This document shows, piece by piece, positions 36,149 through 46,132 of a DNA stretch of 64,000 nt. Numbering within the stretch: position 1 is the first letter of the stretch; every line of letters starts with the position of its first letter. The stretch covers positions 124,001 to 188,000 of the forward strand of contig NZ_JAUSSH010000001.1 in NCBI RefSeq assembly GCF_030812255.1, in the 5' to 3' direction. The notes under the pieces are model-generated. The model was given only the letters and a program-made list of their open reading frames with translations, was not told where the DNA came from and did no database searches. This DNA comes from Paeniglutamicibacter psychrophenolicus. Its GTDB lineage: Bacteria; Actinomycetota; Actinomycetes; Actinomycetales; Micrococcaceae. The position numbers and the translations under genes are program-made.

Positions 36149-36910
36149 CTACGGCATGGTCCCTACATAGGTCTGCAGGGCATCGCGCACGAACGATGCA
36201 CCCACGGCTCCGCCGTAGTTCGCGGCGAAGCGCTCGTCGGCCACATACATCTCGGCCAGTCCCAGGACGTAGGCCCTGGTGTGTTCGGGGGAGTCCGCGG
36301 CCGGTGTACCAGGAATGCCGGTGAGCCACTGGACATGGCGCCGGGCCAGGGCCTGGGCCGTGGGGGAATCCGGGGTGGTCCCGGGATCCCGGGCTGCGGC
36401 GATCCAGTCATTGCCAAGTTCCTTCGACCGGCGCTTCCAATCGTCCTGGCCTTCCTTGCCGAGCCCGCGCCACCAGGCATCGGAGCTGGCGTAGGCCTCC
36501 TTGCCCCAGCGCTGCTCCACTTCTTCCCGGTGCACCGTGTGGTCGAATCCGTCAAACATGTCTTGTGCCATGAGCTTTTCGCTTCCTTGGAGTGAATTGA
36601 TGGTGTGCTGCACCGCGGCGATCTGCCGGGCCAGGCGGTCCTGTTCGGCGCGCAACAGGGAAAGGTGCGTCGTCAGCGCCTGGGCCTCGTTGGCCTGCGC
36701 CGCGATGAGATCGGCGATCTGCGGCAGGCCCAGTCCCAGCTCGCGCAGCAGCAGGATGCGCTGCAGGCGGATGAGCGCCGATTCGTCGTAGTACCTGTAG
36801 CCGTTGTGCCCGATCCGGCTGGGCGGCAGCAGCCCAATCTCGTCGTAGTGGCGCAGCGTGCGGCTGGTGGTGCCGGCGAGCCTGGCAACCTGTTGAATCG
36901 AGCGTTCCAT
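36149..36910 (-). CDS. MerR-family regulator with TipAS ligand domain
   Basis: The 253-residue protein from the ATG at 36910 has the MerR helix-turn-helix (SIQQVARLAGTTSRTLRHYDEIGLLPPSR, then NGYRYYDESALIRLQRILLLRELGL), a coiled-coil dimer helix (about 75-115), and a C-terminal TipAS antibiotic-recognition domain (WWRGL, TGIPG, YVADERFAANYGG). TipA proteins bind thiopeptide-type and other drugs and activate their own promoter. A perfect TTGACG-N3-CGTCAA dyad lies just upstream. No obvious efflux gene sits beside it. Confidence 0.92.
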   Translation of the reverse strand: MERSIQQVARLAGTTSRTLRHYDEIGLLPPSRIGHNGYRYYDESALIRLQRILLLRELGLGLPQIADLIAAQANEAQALTTHLSLLRAEQDRLARQIAAVQHTINSLQGSEKLMAQDMFDGFDHTVHREEVEQRWGKEAYASSDAWWRGLGKEGQDDWKRRSKELGNDWIAAARDPGTTPDSPTAQALARRHVQWLTGIPGTPAADSPEHTRAYVLGLAEMYVADERFAANYGGAVGASFVRDALQTYVGTMP

Positions 36911-36927
36911 GGAACCAACGGTAAAGC

Positions 36928-36942
36928 TTGACGTTGCGTCAA
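36928..36942. promoter_or_regulatory. MerR-type operator of the TipA-like gene
   Basis: On the coding strand of the regulator the element reads TTGACG-CAA-CGTCAA, a perfect 6-bp dyad 18 bases before the start codon. It is preceded by TTGACA, a possible -35 box. MerR proteins bind dyads between or beside promoter boxes. Confidence 0.65.
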
Positions 36943-36967
36943 TGTCAAGAGCCGGTGGGGAAATGAT

Positions 36968-37000
36968 GCCGGCGCCCACCTCAAGCGGGTGGACGCCGGC
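36968..37000 (-). terminator. Hairpin after the copper ATPase gene
   Basis: GCCGGCGCCCACC pairs with GGGTGGACGCCGGC around TCAAGC, one mismatch, 20 bases beyond the stop of the copper ATPase gene. A short T-containing stretch follows on the reverse strand. Confidence 0.55.
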
Positions 37001-37019
37001 AACGTGGGCATTTTGGGCC

Positions 37020-39104
37020 CTACATGTTCTCGGTTTTGGTTCCGGCGCCGGGGCGCAGGTCAAGCCGGCGCAGCAGCTGCGCATTCAGCGCCACCACGAC
37101 GGTGGAGATCGACATCAGCACCGCGCCGACCGACATCGGCAGGATGAAGCCGATCCCGGCCAGCACTCCGGCCGCCAGTGGGACCGAGATCAGGTTGTAT
37201 CCGGCCGCCCACCAGAGGTTTTGCTTCATCTTCCGGTAGCTGGCGCTCGACAGATCCATCACCGAGATGACCGATCGCGGGTCGTCGCTGGCCAGGATGA
37301 CCCCGGCCGAGGCAATGGCCACGTCGGTCCCGGCCCCGATCGCGATCCCCACATCGGCCTGGGCGAGCGCCGGGGCGTCGTTGACCCCGTCCCCGACCAT
37401 GGCGACCCTTTGGCCCTCGGCCTGCAGGGCAGCGACCTTGGCGGCCTTGTTCTCGGGCCGCACCCCGGCAAAGACCCTGTCGATCCCCAGCTCGCGGGCC
37501 ACCGATTCGGCCACCGCGGCCGCGTCCCCGGTGATCATCACGACCTCAACGCCCCGGGCGTGCAGGGCGGCAACGGCGGCCCGGGATTCGGGACGGATCT
37601 CGTCGGCCAGCGCGAGCGCCCCGATGACCCGGCCATCGGCGATCACGTGCAGGATGGTTGCGCCGTCATCCTTCCACGGTTCGCTGGCCTGAAGCGGATC
37701 CAGCACGTGGTTGGCCAGCATGTGCGGGCCGCCGACCCCGACCACGGTCCCGTCGACGGTGGCCTGCACGCCCTCGGCCGCGGCTGAACGGAAGCCGGTG
37801 GATGGCGAGAGCTGCAGCGAGCGGTCTGCCGCGGCCCGCACGATGGCCCTGGCCAGCGGGTGTTCGCTGTCGGACTCCGCGGCGGCCGCGAGCGCGAGGA
37901 CCGCCTCCTCGCTGTGGCCGGCCACGGTCGCGATGTTCGTCAGGACGGGTTCGCCCACGGTCAGGGTGCCGGTCTTGTCGAAGAGCACCGAGGTCACCTG
38001 GCGCATGCCCTCCAGGGCCAGCCGGTCCTTGATCAGCACCCCTCCGGCGGCGGCGCGTTCGGTGGCAATGGACACCACCAGCGGGATGGCCAGCCCCAGG
38101 GCATGCGGGCAGGCAATGACCAGCACCGTGATGGTGCGCATGACCGCCGCGTCCGGATCGCCCAGCAGCGACCATGTGGCGGCGGTGATGGCGGCGGCGC
38201 CCAGCGCGAACCAGAACAGCCAGCCGGCGGCGGTGTCGGCGATGCGCTGGGCCTTCGAACTGGAGGCCTGCGCGTCGGAGACCAGCCGCTGGATGCCGGC
38301 CAGGGCGGTGTCGGAGCCGATGGCCGTGACCTTCACGCGGATGGCCGTGTCGGTGGAAACAGTGCCGGCGACCACGTGGGTGCCGGGGCCGCGGGACACG
38401 GTTCGGGACTCGCCGGTGATCATGGATTCGTCCATTTCGGCGGTGCCCTCGGTGATCATCCCGTCGGAGGGGACCCGCCCGCCGGGGCGCACGATCACCA
38501 CGTCGTCCAATTCCAGGTCGGCCGGGGCCACCTGCTCGAAGGCATCGCCCACGAGCCGTTCGGCGGTGTCGGGCAGCAGTGCGGCCAGGGAATCGAGGGC
38601 GGAGGTGGTCTGGGCCAGCGAGCGCATCTCGATCCAGTGGCCCAGCAGCATGATGACCACCAGCAGTGCCAGCTCCCACCAGAAGTCCAGGCCGTGGTCC
38701 AGGAGACCCAGGCTCGCGCCCCAGGAGGAGAAGAACGCGACGGTGAGGCCCAGGGCGATCAGCAGCATCATGCCCGGCTTGCGGGCCGCCAGCTCGTCGC
38801 GTGCCCCGGCTAGGAAGGGGCGCCCGCCCCAGAGGTACATCACGGTGCCCAGGATCGGGGACACCCAGGGGATCCAGGCGTTTTCGGGCAGGGATACGCC
38901 GATGAGCATGGTGAACATGGGGTTGAAGGCCAGAACCGGGATGGCGATGGCAAGCATGATCCAGAACAGCTTCCGGAAGACCGCGACGTGGCCCCCGTGG
39001 CCCCCGTGGCCCCCGTGGTCCATCGCCGCGTCGTCGTGCTCCTGATGCGGGTGCGTCGTGGGTTCGACCGGCATCGTTCCTGGGTGGTGTTGGTGATCGC
39101 TCAT
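37020..39104 (-). CDS. copB: CopB-type heavy-metal P-type ATPase (copper export)
   Basis: The 694-residue P1B ATPase has a His-rich N-terminus (HQHHPG, HPHQEH, then repeated GGH, residues 4-39). The transmembrane metal motif is CPH (near residue 330) instead of CPC, which is the hallmark of CopB/P1B-3 pumps. The phosphorylation site DKTGT is near residue 375. Also present are TGES and GDGVNDAPAL. CopB pumps move copper, usually Cu(II) or Ag, out of the cell. A CsoR-like operator overlaps the promoter, so it is probably derepressed by copper. No csoR or copper chaperone gene is adjacent. Confidence 0.94.
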   Translation of the reverse strand: MSDHQHHPGTMPVEPTTHPHQEHDDAAMDHGGHGGHGGHVAVFRKLFWIMLAIAIPVLAFNPMFTMLIGVSLPENAWIPWVSPILGTVMYLWGGRPFLAGARDELAARKPGMMLLIALGLTVAFFSSWGASLGLLDHGLDFWWELALLVVIMLLGHWIEMRSLAQTTSALDSLAALLPDTAERLVGDAFEQVAPADLELDDVVIVRPGGRVPSDGMITEGTAEMDESMITGESRTVSRGPGTHVVAGTVSTDTAIRVKVTAIGSDTALAGIQRLVSDAQASSSKAQRIADTAAGWLFWFALGAAAITAATWSLLGDPDAAVMRTITVLVIACPHALGLAIPLVVSIATERAAAGGVLIKDRLALEGMRQVTSVLFDKTGTLTVGEPVLTNIATVAGHSEEAVLALAAAAESDSEHPLARAIVRAAADRSLQLSPSTGFRSAAAEGVQATVDGTVVGVGGPHMLANHVLDPLQASEPWKDDGATILHVIADGRVIGALALADEIRPESRAAVAALHARGVEVVMITGDAAAVAESVARELGIDRVFAGVRPENKAAKVAALQAEGQRVAMVGDGVNDAPALAQADVGIAIGAGTDVAIASAGVILASDDPRSVISVMDLSSASYRKMKQNLWWAAGYNLISVPLAAGVLAGIGFILPMSVGAVLMSISTVVVALNAQLLRRLDLRPGAGTKTENM

Positions 39105-39114
39105 GCGCCCACCA

Positions 39115-39133
39115 TATACCCCATGGGGGTATA
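39115..39133. promoter_or_regulatory. CsoR-type copper operator
   Basis: TATACCCCATGGGGGTATA, ten bases before the CopB start, fits the CsoR consensus of TACCCC/GGGGTA arms around a short centre. CsoR repressors leave such sites when they bind Cu(I). Confidence 0.78.
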
Positions 39134-39267
39134 GGTCAACGGCTTGTCAAGGGCTGCACCCGGACGTCGTTTCCGTGCCTCCACGCGTGTTTGTGCCTTG
39201 CCCGACCCGCGGGGCATCGAGACACGAAGCCTGGACACCAATTCCCCGGACCGTCGTGGCCGCCGGG

Positions 39268-39857
39268 ATGAAGATGGACATGCGGCTAATCCCCATTCGG
39301 CACGGCCAGAGCCCATCGAACGTCGGGCACCACCTTGATACCGGGGAACCGGGGGCGAGCCTGACCGGCCTCGGTCGTGAACAAGCCCAGGCGCTGCCTG
39401 CGGCGTTGGCTGGCGCCGGCAGCGAGGCGATCCACGCCTCCACGCTTCGTCGCACCCAACAGACGACAGCGCCGCTCGCCGCCGCGCCCGGGCTCGAGGC
39501 AAGTATTCGTGCCGGGCTTCGGGAAATTTCGGCAGGGACGTTGGAGATGGCCCAGGATGAGGCCTCCCTTGAGGCTTGCCTGTCCGTGGTCCTCGGATGG
39601 GCCAAAGGGGCCACGAACACCACGGTCCCGGGGTCCAGGGAGGACGGGACGGCGGTGCCGGGACGGTATGGCGAGGTTGTTGCCGAAGTCGTGGCCATGG
39701 GCATCGAAACCGCGGTTCCAATACCGGTGTCGTTGTTGTGGACGGGGCTCCGGGCAGCTGGCATGCAGAGAGCCGGCAGGGTCAAGCCCTGGGCGGATGC
39801 GGGCTGGAGGATGCGGCCGCGGATGGCGCCGCCGCCGAGGTTCCGGCGCGGGACTGA
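39268..39857 (+). pseudogene. Histidine phosphatase family gene, broken by internal deletion and frameshift
   Basis: The 5' part reads as a normal phosphoglycerate-mutase-like phosphatase: LIPIRHGQSPSNVGHHLDTG, then IHASTLRRTQQTTAPLA, LREISAGTLEM, and RYGEVVAEVVAMGIETAV. Normal members continue with VSHGAAIR, which carries the second catalytic His. Here it is gone, and the frame switches to NTGVVVVDGAPGSWH and ADGAAAEVPAR, the family's C-terminal region. About 35 residues including the catalytic His are therefore missing. The start ATG at 39268 has only CCGGG upstream. It is unlikely to encode an active enzyme. Confidence 0.7.
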
Positions 39858-39953
39858 TCCGGAATGCCGGGAACGAAACTGCATTTTGCAGGCACCACCA
39901 GGCCTGCACGGCATTCGCCGACCCCGTGAAGGTGTCGGTCTTCCAGCCCAAAA

Positions 39954-39999
39954 GCTTCGGGCCGGCGGGAATCCAAGAAGGATCCCGCCGGCCCGAAGC
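39954..39999 (-). terminator. Terminator of the glyA-sox-purU operon
   Basis: GCTTCGGGCCGGCGGGA pairs perfectly with TCCCGCCGGCCCGAAGC, a 17-bp stem, 28 bases beyond the purU stop on the reverse strand. TTTT follows in that direction. Confidence 0.85.
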
Positions 40000-40027
40000 C
40001 TGGAAAGGGTTTCGTGCGCGCCTGTCG

Positions 40028-40894
40028 TTAGCGCAGCACCACGGTGCGGTTGCCGTAGAGGAATACCCGTCCCTCGGCGTGCCACTTCACTGCGTTGGAC
40101 AGCGCCTTGCACTCGGTGTCGCGGCCCGCGGCGACCAGTTCCGCGGGGGAGTAGGTGTGGTCGACGTCCTGGACCTGCTGGGAGATGATCGGGCCCTCGT
40201 CGAGCTCGGCGTTGACGTAGTGGGCGGTCGCGCCCACGGTCTTGACCCCGCGGTCCCAGGCCTGGTGGTAGGGCTTGGCGCCCTTGAAGCTGGGCAGGAA
40301 CGAGTGGTGGATGTTGATGGTCATGCCGGTGAGCTTGCGGCTGAGCTCGTCGCTGAGCACCTGCATGTAGCGGGCCAGGACCACCAGCTCGACGTCGAAC
40401 TCGTCAATGAGCTCGAGCAGCCTCGCCTCGGCCGCCGGCTTGGTCTCCGGGGTGACAGGCACGTGGAAGAACGGCACGTTGTGCCATGCGGCCAGTGACT
40501 GGTGGTCGGTGTGGTTGGAGACCACCGCGACCACGTCGATGGGCAGCTCGCCCAGCCGCGCCCGGTGCAGCAGGTCGTTGAGGCAGTGGTCGAACTTGGA
40601 GACCATGATCAGCACCCGCTTCCTGGTGCCCTTGGGCGCCAGCGTCCAGGTGATGCCGTACTCCGCCGCCAGCGCCTCGAATCCGCCGCGCATGCGCTCG
40701 GTCAGGCCCTCGGCGTCCGGGCCCGCGACGTCGAGGCGCATGAAGAACTGCCCGGCCCGGCGATCCCCGAAATGCTTGAGCTCGACGATGTCGCGGCCTT
40801 GATCCAGCAGGAACCCGGTCACCGCATGGACGATGCCGGGGCGCTCGGGGCAGGCGACAGTCAGGATGTGTTCAACTTCGGACTTCGTATCCAT
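40028..40894 (-). CDS. purU: Formyltetrahydrofolate deformylase PurU
   Basis: The 288-residue protein has an N-terminal ACT domain ([20 protein letters not shown], residues 10-29) and the formyltransferase/hydrolase fold. The catalytic region is [21 protein letters not shown] with [17 protein letters not shown]. PurU splits 10-formyl-THF to formate and THF. In sarcosine operons it recycles THF that sarcosine oxidase loads with one-carbon units. It is the last gene of the operon, one base after the sdaA stop. A GGAG ribosome site lies inside the end of sdaA. A strong terminator follows. Confidence 0.95.
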   Translation of the reverse strand: MDTKSEVEHILTVACPERPGIVHAVTGFLLDQGRDIVELKHFGDRRAGQFFMRLDVAGPDAEGLTERMRGGFEALAAEYGITWTLAPKGTRKRVLIMVSKFDHCLNDLLHRARLGELPIDVVAVVSNHTDHQSLAAWHNVPFFHVPVTPETKPAAEARLLELIDEFDVELVVLARYMQVLSDELSRKLTGMTINIHHSFLPSFKGAKPYHQAWDRGVKTVGATAHYVNAELDEGPIISQQVQDVDHTYSPAELVAAGRDTECKALSNAVKWHAEGRVFLYGNRTVVLR

Positions 40895-40895
40895 C

Positions 40896-42287
40896 TCAGC
40901 ACTCCGTTACATTCACGGCGAGTCCGCCTCGCGAGGTTTCCTTGTACTTGGTCTTCATGTCGGCACCGGTCTGCCGCATGGTTTCAATCGCCGCATCCAG
41001 GGACACCTTGTGCTCGCCGTTGCCCTGCAAGCATAGCCGCGCCGCATTGATGGCCTTCACGCTGGCGATCGCGTTGCGTTCGATACACGGGATCTGCACG
41101 AGCCCTCCGATCGGATCACAGGTCAACCCAAGGTTGTGTTCGATTCCGACCTCCGCGGCGTTCTCCACCTGGGCAGGGGTGCCGCCCAAGACCGCGCACA
41201 GCGCACCGGCGGCCATCGAGCAGGCCGAGCCGACCTCGCCCTGGCAGCCGACCTCCGCCCCGGAAATCGAGGCATTCTCCTTGAACAGGATCCCAATGGC
41301 CGCGGCGGTGAGCAGGAATTCCACCACCTTGTCTTCGTTGGCGCCCGGCATGAAGCGCATGAAGAAATGCAACACCGCAGGAATGATGCCCGCGGCCCCG
41401 TTGGTCGGGGCGGTGACGATGCGCCCTCCGGAAGCGTTCTCCTCGTTGACCGCCAACGCATAGAGATTCACCCATTCCATGGCCCACAACGGATCGGGGA
41501 CCTGGCCTGCAGCTGCGGCCTCGGTGGCCCGCAGCTTCTCGCGCAGCGCCGGTGCCCGCCGGCGGACCTTGAGCCCGCCGGGAAGCAGGTCCTCGGTGCG
41601 GGTGCAACCGTTCTCCACGCACGCTTCCATGACGGCCCAGATCTCCAGTAGCTGCCCGCGCAATTCCGCCTCGCTGCGCCAGGTGAGTTCATTGGCCAGC
41701 ATGATTTGCGCAATGGACTTGTTTTCGGTGGAGCAGTGCGCCAGGAGCTGTGCCCCGGTGGTGAAGGGGTAGGGCAGGGCCGAATCGTCGTTCACGATGC
41801 GTTCGGCCCCGAATTCGTGCTCGTCCACCACGAAACCGCCACCGACGGAGTAGTAGGTCTGCTCCTCAAGCAGCGTGCCCGCGGCATCGAACGCGGCAAA
41901 GGTCATGGCATTGGGGTGCCCGGGCAGCGCCTTGCGGCGGTGCAGGATGACGTCCTTTTCGTCGTCAAAACCAATGCGGTGTCCACCTGCAAGCTGCAGG
42001 GTGCCCGCCGCAATGGACTCGGCAACCAAGGAATCGGCCAGCGCGGTGTCCACGGTTGCCGGGTCGTGTCCCTGCAGGCCCAGGATGACGGCCTTGTCGC
42101 TGCCGTGTCCCAGTCCGGTGGCACCCAGCGAACCGAAAAGCTCCGCCCGCAGGCGGGCGACCTGGGTAAGTCGCCCGCCTGCCAGCAAATCATCAGCGAA
42201 CCGCTTCGCCGCCTTCATCGGCCCCACCGTGTGAGAGGAGGAGGGGCCGATGCCGATGGAAAAAAGGTCCAGTGCACTTAGTGCCAT
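40896..42287 (-). CDS. sdaA: L-serine ammonia-lyase (iron-sulfur type)
   Basis: This 463-residue single-chain serine dehydratase has the beta domain first ([22 protein letters not shown]) and the alpha domain with the cysteines of the [4Fe-4S] cluster ([32 protein letters not shown]). It converts serine to pyruvate and ammonia. Its start shares one base with the soxG stop (TAATG), so it is coupled to the sarcosine oxidase genes. Its job is to drain the serine that GlyA makes from glycine and methylene-THF, linking sarcosine use to central metabolism. Confidence 0.95.
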   Translation of the reverse strand: MALSALDLFSIGIGPSSSHTVGPMKAAKRFADDLLAGGRLTQVARLRAELFGSLGATGLGHGSDKAVILGLQGHDPATVDTALADSLVAESIAAGTLQLAGGHRIGFDDEKDVILHRRKALPGHPNAMTFAAFDAAGTLLEEQTYYSVGGGFVVDEHEFGAERIVNDDSALPYPFTTGAQLLAHCSTENKSIAQIMLANELTWRSEAELRGQLLEIWAVMEACVENGCTRTEDLLPGGLKVRRRAPALREKLRATEAAAAGQVPDPLWAMEWVNLYALAVNEENASGGRIVTAPTNGAAGIIPAVLHFFMRFMPGANEDKVVEFLLTAAAIGILFKENASISGAEVGCQGEVGSACSMAAGALCAVLGGTPAQVENAAEVGIEHNLGLTCDPIGGLVQIPCIERNAIASVKAINAARLCLQGNGEHKVSLDAAIETMRQTGADMKTKYKETSRGGLAVNVTEC

Positions 42288-42904
42288 TAGTCGACCTCTG
42301 GGGAGGCGAACTCCGTCATGGCGTCGAGCAGCCAGCGTGCCGTGTAGTCGGCGAAGGAGGCACGCGGCAGCAGCCGGAAGGTGTCTTCGGCGGTCTTCCA
42401 CAGCAACACCGGTACCGGGCCGAGCACCGTGGTGATCGCGGTTCCCGCGCCGAAGCTGCGCGGGTGCAGGTCCGCCGGGCAGCCCTTTTCCAGCACGAGC
42501 CGGGCACTGGGGCCCGAGAGCTCGATGATCGTGCGGTTTGCCGAGAGGTCGAGGACCTGTCCTGCGGACTGGCCCAGCGCCGCAACCAAGTCGTCGAGCA
42601 GCTCGGTGCCTTCCGGCGCCACCACAAGGAACTCGTCCGGACCGTTCCAGAGCACCGCGGTGCCCTCCGCGTTCCCGGCGACCTCGCCCACCGAGGCGGG
42701 CAGGCCGACACCGGTTGCCGCAGCCAGGGCCGCATGGGCCTCGGATCCGGGCTCGGCGCGCAGGCCGAGCTGCGTGGTGAATGCAAGCTCGCGTGCGCTC
42801 ACACCGCGTTTCCCGGCCACCGCGCCCTGCTGGAACGCGGATGCCATGTGCGCCAACGGACTGGTGCGCAATGCGGAAATATCAGTCAAAACTTGCTCAG
42901 CCAT
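42287..42904 (-). CDS. soxG: Sarcosine oxidase gamma subunit
   Basis: The 205-residue protein resembles SoxG: N-terminal [32 protein letters not shown], and the C-terminal [19 protein letters not shown]. SoxG is the small cap subunit of the four-subunit sarcosine oxidase and is related to the GcvT fold. The start at 42904 lies eight bases inside the end of soxA with GGGAG upstream. The stop overlaps sdaA. Confidence 0.95.
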   Translation of the reverse strand: MAEQVLTDISALRTSPLAHMASAFQQGAVAGKRGVSARELAFTTQLGLRAEPGSEAHAALAAATGVGLPASVGEVAGNAEGTAVLWNGPDEFLVVAPEGTELLDDLVAALGQSAGQVLDLSANRTIIELSGPSARLVLEKGCPADLHPRSFGAGTAITTVLGPVPVLLWKTAEDTFRLLPRASFADYTARWLLDAMTEFASPEVD

Positions 42905-45809
42905 CTCGACGGCTCCCTTCGGGATCAAACAGTACGGTTTCGGAAACTACAACATCGACGAGGCTTCCATCGACAAAAGCCTGCAGCTTTTCACCGATGC
43001 GGGCCCGGCCATTCTTGAGCATGACCATCGCAAAGCTGCGGCCCAGCGCCGGCGAGTGGTAGCTGGAGGTCGCAAACCCCTCCATCGGCACCGGTTCGGT
43101 GGCCTGGGTCAGCGCGGTTCCGTAGTTGACCAGCTGGGTGCCCTCGGGCAGCCGCAGCGTCTTGTCCTCCGGAAGCACCGTGACCAGCTGCTTGCGGTCC
43201 TCGCGCTTGTTGTCCACGCGGTCGAAGGAACGCTTGCCCACAAAGTCCTTGACCTTGGAGACAACCCATTCCATCGATGCGTCCTGCGGGGTCACCGTGC
43301 CGTCGGTGTCCTGCCCGACGATGATGAAGCCCTTCTCGGCGCGCAGCACGTGCATGGTTTCGGTGCCGTAGGGGGTGATGTTGAATTCCTCCCCGGCCGC
43401 CGCGACGTCCTCCCAGACCTTGAGCCCGTACCAGGCCGGCACGTTGATCTCGTAGGCCAGTTCGCCGGAGAAGGAGATGCGGCAGACCCGCGCCTCGATG
43501 CCGGAGGCCAGCACGGTTTCCTTGAATGCCATGAACGGGAAGGACTCGTTGTCCAGGTCCAGTTCCGGGGCGAGCTTGGCCAGTACGGCGCGGGACTTGG
43601 GTCCCACCACCGCGACGGTGGAGTACTGCTCGGTGACCGAGGTGCACTTCACGTCAAGTTCCGGCCATTCGGTCTGCAGCCATTCCTCCAGCCAGTCCAG
43701 CACGCCGGCGGCGCCGCCGGTGGTGGTGGTCATGAAGAACCGGTCCTCGTCCAGGCGCAGGGTGACCCCGTCGTCAAAGATCATGCCGTCGGCCTTGCAC
43801 ATCAGCCCGTAGCGGGCCAGGCCGGGCTTGAGCTTCTTGAACGCATTGGTGTACATGCGGTTGAGGAACTCGCCGGCGTCCTTGCCGCGGATCTCGATCT
43901 TGCCGAGGGTGGAGGCGTCCATGAAGCCCACCGAGTCGCGCACGGCCTTGGACTCGCGGTAGACCGCGGTGTCCATGTCCTCGCCTTCCAGCGGGTAGTA
44001 CCAGGGGCGCTTCCACTGTCCCACGTCCTCGAACAGCGCACCGCGCTCCACATGCCAGGGGTGGATGGAGGTCAGGCGGGCGGGGTCGAAGAGCTCCCCG
44101 CGTTCGCGCCCCGCCAGTGCCGCGAAGGCCACCGGGGTGTAGGGGGCGCGGAACGCGGTGGTGCCGATGCCCGCCACGTCGTTGATGTCCAGGGCGGAGG
44201 CAATCACGCCGATGGCGTTGACCCCGGAGGTCTTGCCCTGGTCGTTTGCGGTGGAAATGGAGGTGTAGCGCTTCACGTGCTCCACCGAGCGCATTCCCGC
44301 GCCGACCGAACGCAGCACATCGGCCACGGTCTGGTCGCGCTGGAAGTCCACGAAGTGGGTCTTGTAGTCGGCGGCATCGCCGTCAAGTGAAGGCACCAGC
44401 CACAGGGCCCGGGAAGCACCCGGGGTCTCCACCGGGGCGCTGGGCACCGAAGCGGTGCTTGAGAACCCGGCGGCTGTTGCCGCGTCGGCTCCGGCGCGGG
44501 CGCCCTCGGCCAGCGCGGAGGCAAGCTCCAGGCGGCCGTTCATGGCGCCGGCGGTCTGCTGGTTGGCCACCGGGTGCGCCGGGACGAACGCGGAGAGAGC
44601 CTCGTTCCAGCCCAGGCGGCGTTCGCGCTGGGAGTGCAGGTGCACCACCGGGTTCCAGCCGCCGGAAACGGCCAGTACATCGGCGTCGATGGTTTCGACG
44701 CTGCTGTTCAGGGCGCCGTGGGCGTCGATGCCGCTGACGGTCACCGAGGCCAGGGCGCCGTCGGCGCCTGCCGCGGTGTTGGCTACCACCGAGCCGGTCA
44801 GGACCCGGACGCCGCGCGCGGAGAGTTCCGTCGCGCGAATCGAGGGCTCCTCGCGGGCGTCGACAACCGCGGCGACGCTGGTGCCACGGGCCAACAGGTC
44901 TTCAACCAGGGCGTAGGCGGAATCGTTGGTGGTGGCCACGACGATCTGCTGGCCGACCTGGACGCCGTAGCGGTTCAGGTACGAGCGGGCGGCGGCGGCC
45001 AGCATGATGCCGGGGCGGTCGTTGTTCTCGAAGACCAGCGGGCGCTCGTGCGCGCCGGTGGCCAGCACGACCTGGGAGGCACGGATGTGCCAGATGCGCT
45101 CGCGGGACACCCCGGCACCCAGCTCGCCGCCCAGGTGGTCGGTGCGGCGCTGGACTGCCAGGATGTAGTTGGCGTCGTAGCTGCCGAATGCGGTGGTGCG
45201 TGCCAGGTAGGTGAATTCCTCGACCGCGTCCAGGGCCGAGCGGGTCTCGGCGATCCACTGCGCGGCCGGCTGGCCGTCGATGGTTTCCGTCGAGGCCGAA
45301 AGCAGCGAACCGCCGGCTTCGGGCTGTTCGTCGATGAGGATCACGCGGGCACCTGACTTGGCTGCCTCGCGGGCAGCTGCCAGCCCGGCGGGCCCGGCTC
45401 CGACGACCAGGACGTCGGTGTGCACGTGCTTGCGGTCGTAGATGGCCTCGTCGGCACGCGGGTCCAGCTGGCCCAGGCCCGAAAGCAGGGTCACTTCCAT
45501 GCCTTCGGTCAACTCCACGGTGGTGGCCGGGAGCATGGATTCGTTCACGTGCCCTGCGTAGCGGGCACCGATCTTGACCAGCGCGTTGGATTCCTCGACG
45601 CCGGAGGACATGATGCCGCGTGGGCGGTCCAGGTAGAGCGAGGGACCGCAGGCCTTGAGCCCGGCTCCCAGCATGGCGGAGGCCACGGTGTCCCCGGCGA
45701 AACCGGAAAGTTCCTTGCCGTCAACGGTGAAGGTGATTTCCCGCCCGCGGTCGATGCGGGCGGATGCCGATGCTTCTGCGCCGAGTCGGTGCGAAGAAGT
45801 GGTGCTCAC
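42897..45809 (-). CDS. soxA: Sarcosine oxidase alpha subunit
   Basis: The 970-residue subunit has an N-terminal ferredoxin-like segment ([21 protein letters not shown]), then an NAD-binding oxidoreductase part ([21 protein letters not shown], near residue 140), and a C-terminal GcvT-like folate domain (about 590-960) ending in the aminomethyltransferase C-domain. In this enzyme the imine made at the beta subunit travels to the alpha subunit, where folate takes the one-carbon unit. It overlaps soxD by four bases and soxG by eight. Its length and gene order match the known heterotetrameric enzyme. Confidence 0.96.
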   Translation of the reverse strand: MSTTSSHRLGAEASASARIDRGREITFTVDGKELSGFAGDTVASAMLGAGLKACGPSLYLDRPRGIMSSGVEESNALVKIGARYAGHVNESMLPATTVELTEGMEVTLLSGLGQLDPRADEAIYDRKHVHTDVLVVGAGPAGLAAAREAAKSGARVILIDEQPEAGGSLLSASTETIDGQPAAQWIAETRSALDAVEEFTYLARTTAFGSYDANYILAVQRRTDHLGGELGAGVSRERIWHIRASQVVLATGAHERPLVFENNDRPGIMLAAAARSYLNRYGVQVGQQIVVATTNDSAYALVEDLLARGTSVAAVVDAREEPSIRATELSARGVRVLTGSVVANTAAGADGALASVTVSGIDAHGALNSSVETIDADVLAVSGGWNPVVHLHSQRERRLGWNEALSAFVPAHPVANQQTAGAMNGRLELASALAEGARAGADAATAAGFSSTASVPSAPVETPGASRALWLVPSLDGDAADYKTHFVDFQRDQTVADVLRSVGAGMRSVEHVKRYTSISTANDQGKTSGVNAIGVIASALDINDVAGIGTTAFRAPYTPVAFAALAGRERGELFDPARLTSIHPWHVERGALFEDVGQWKRPWYYPLEGEDMDTAVYRESKAVRDSVGFMDASTLGKIEIRGKDAGEFLNRMYTNAFKKLKPGLARYGLMCKADGMIFDDGVTLRLDEDRFFMTTTTGGAAGVLDWLEEWLQTEWPELDVKCTSVTEQYSTVAVVGPKSRAVLAKLAPELDLDNESFPFMAFKETVLASGIEARVCRISFSGELAYEINVPAWYGLKVWEDVAAAGEEFNITPYGTETMHVLRAEKGFIIVGQDTDGTVTPQDASMEWVVSKVKDFVGKRSFDRVDNKREDRKQLVTVLPEDKTLRLPEGTQLVNYGTALTQATEPVPMEGFATSSYHSPALGRSFAMVMLKNGRARIGEKLQAFVDGSLVDVVVSETVLFDPEGSRRDG

Positions 45810-46114
45810 TTGGTTCCTCCCTGTGCTGGTGCGTTGGTGGTGGCGATGGGTTGTGGTTCGCCTGGCTTGTAGACGGCCTTGAATTCATAGGTGACGGTGT
45901 CGCGCACGGCGTTGAACCAGCGGCGGCAGCCGGCGGAGTGGACCCAGCGTTCGGCGAAGAGCCCCTTGGGATTCTTGCGGTAGAACAGGAACTTGGCCCA
46001 TTCGTTGTCGGTTAGTGCATTCGGGTCTGCCGGGTAGGCCACGTGGGCTTCTCCGCCGTAGCCGTATTCGGTCTCGTTTCGGGGCCCACACCAGGGGCAT
46101 TCGATGAGCATCAT
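45806..46114 (-). CDS. soxD: Sarcosine oxidase delta subunit
   Basis: The 102-residue zinc-binding subunit begins [21 protein letters not shown]. The CPWC pair with a downstream His and a Cys ([15 protein letters not shown]) form the Zn site known in SoxD. It lies 18 bases after soxB and overlaps soxA by four bases. The last 25 residues form a flexible Pro/Thr/Gly-rich tail. Confidence 0.95.
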   Translation of the reverse strand: MMLIECPWCGPRNETEYGYGGEAHVAYPADPNALTDNEWAKFLFYRKNPKGLFAERWVHSAGCRRWFNAVRDTVTYEFKAVYKPGEPQPIATTNAPAQGGTK

Positions 46115-46132
46115 GGTTGTGTGGATCCCTTT

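Noticed and set aside
42381-44390. 669-codon forward frame opposite soxG and soxA
   Set aside because: It is the antisense shadow of well-recognised sarcosine oxidase genes.
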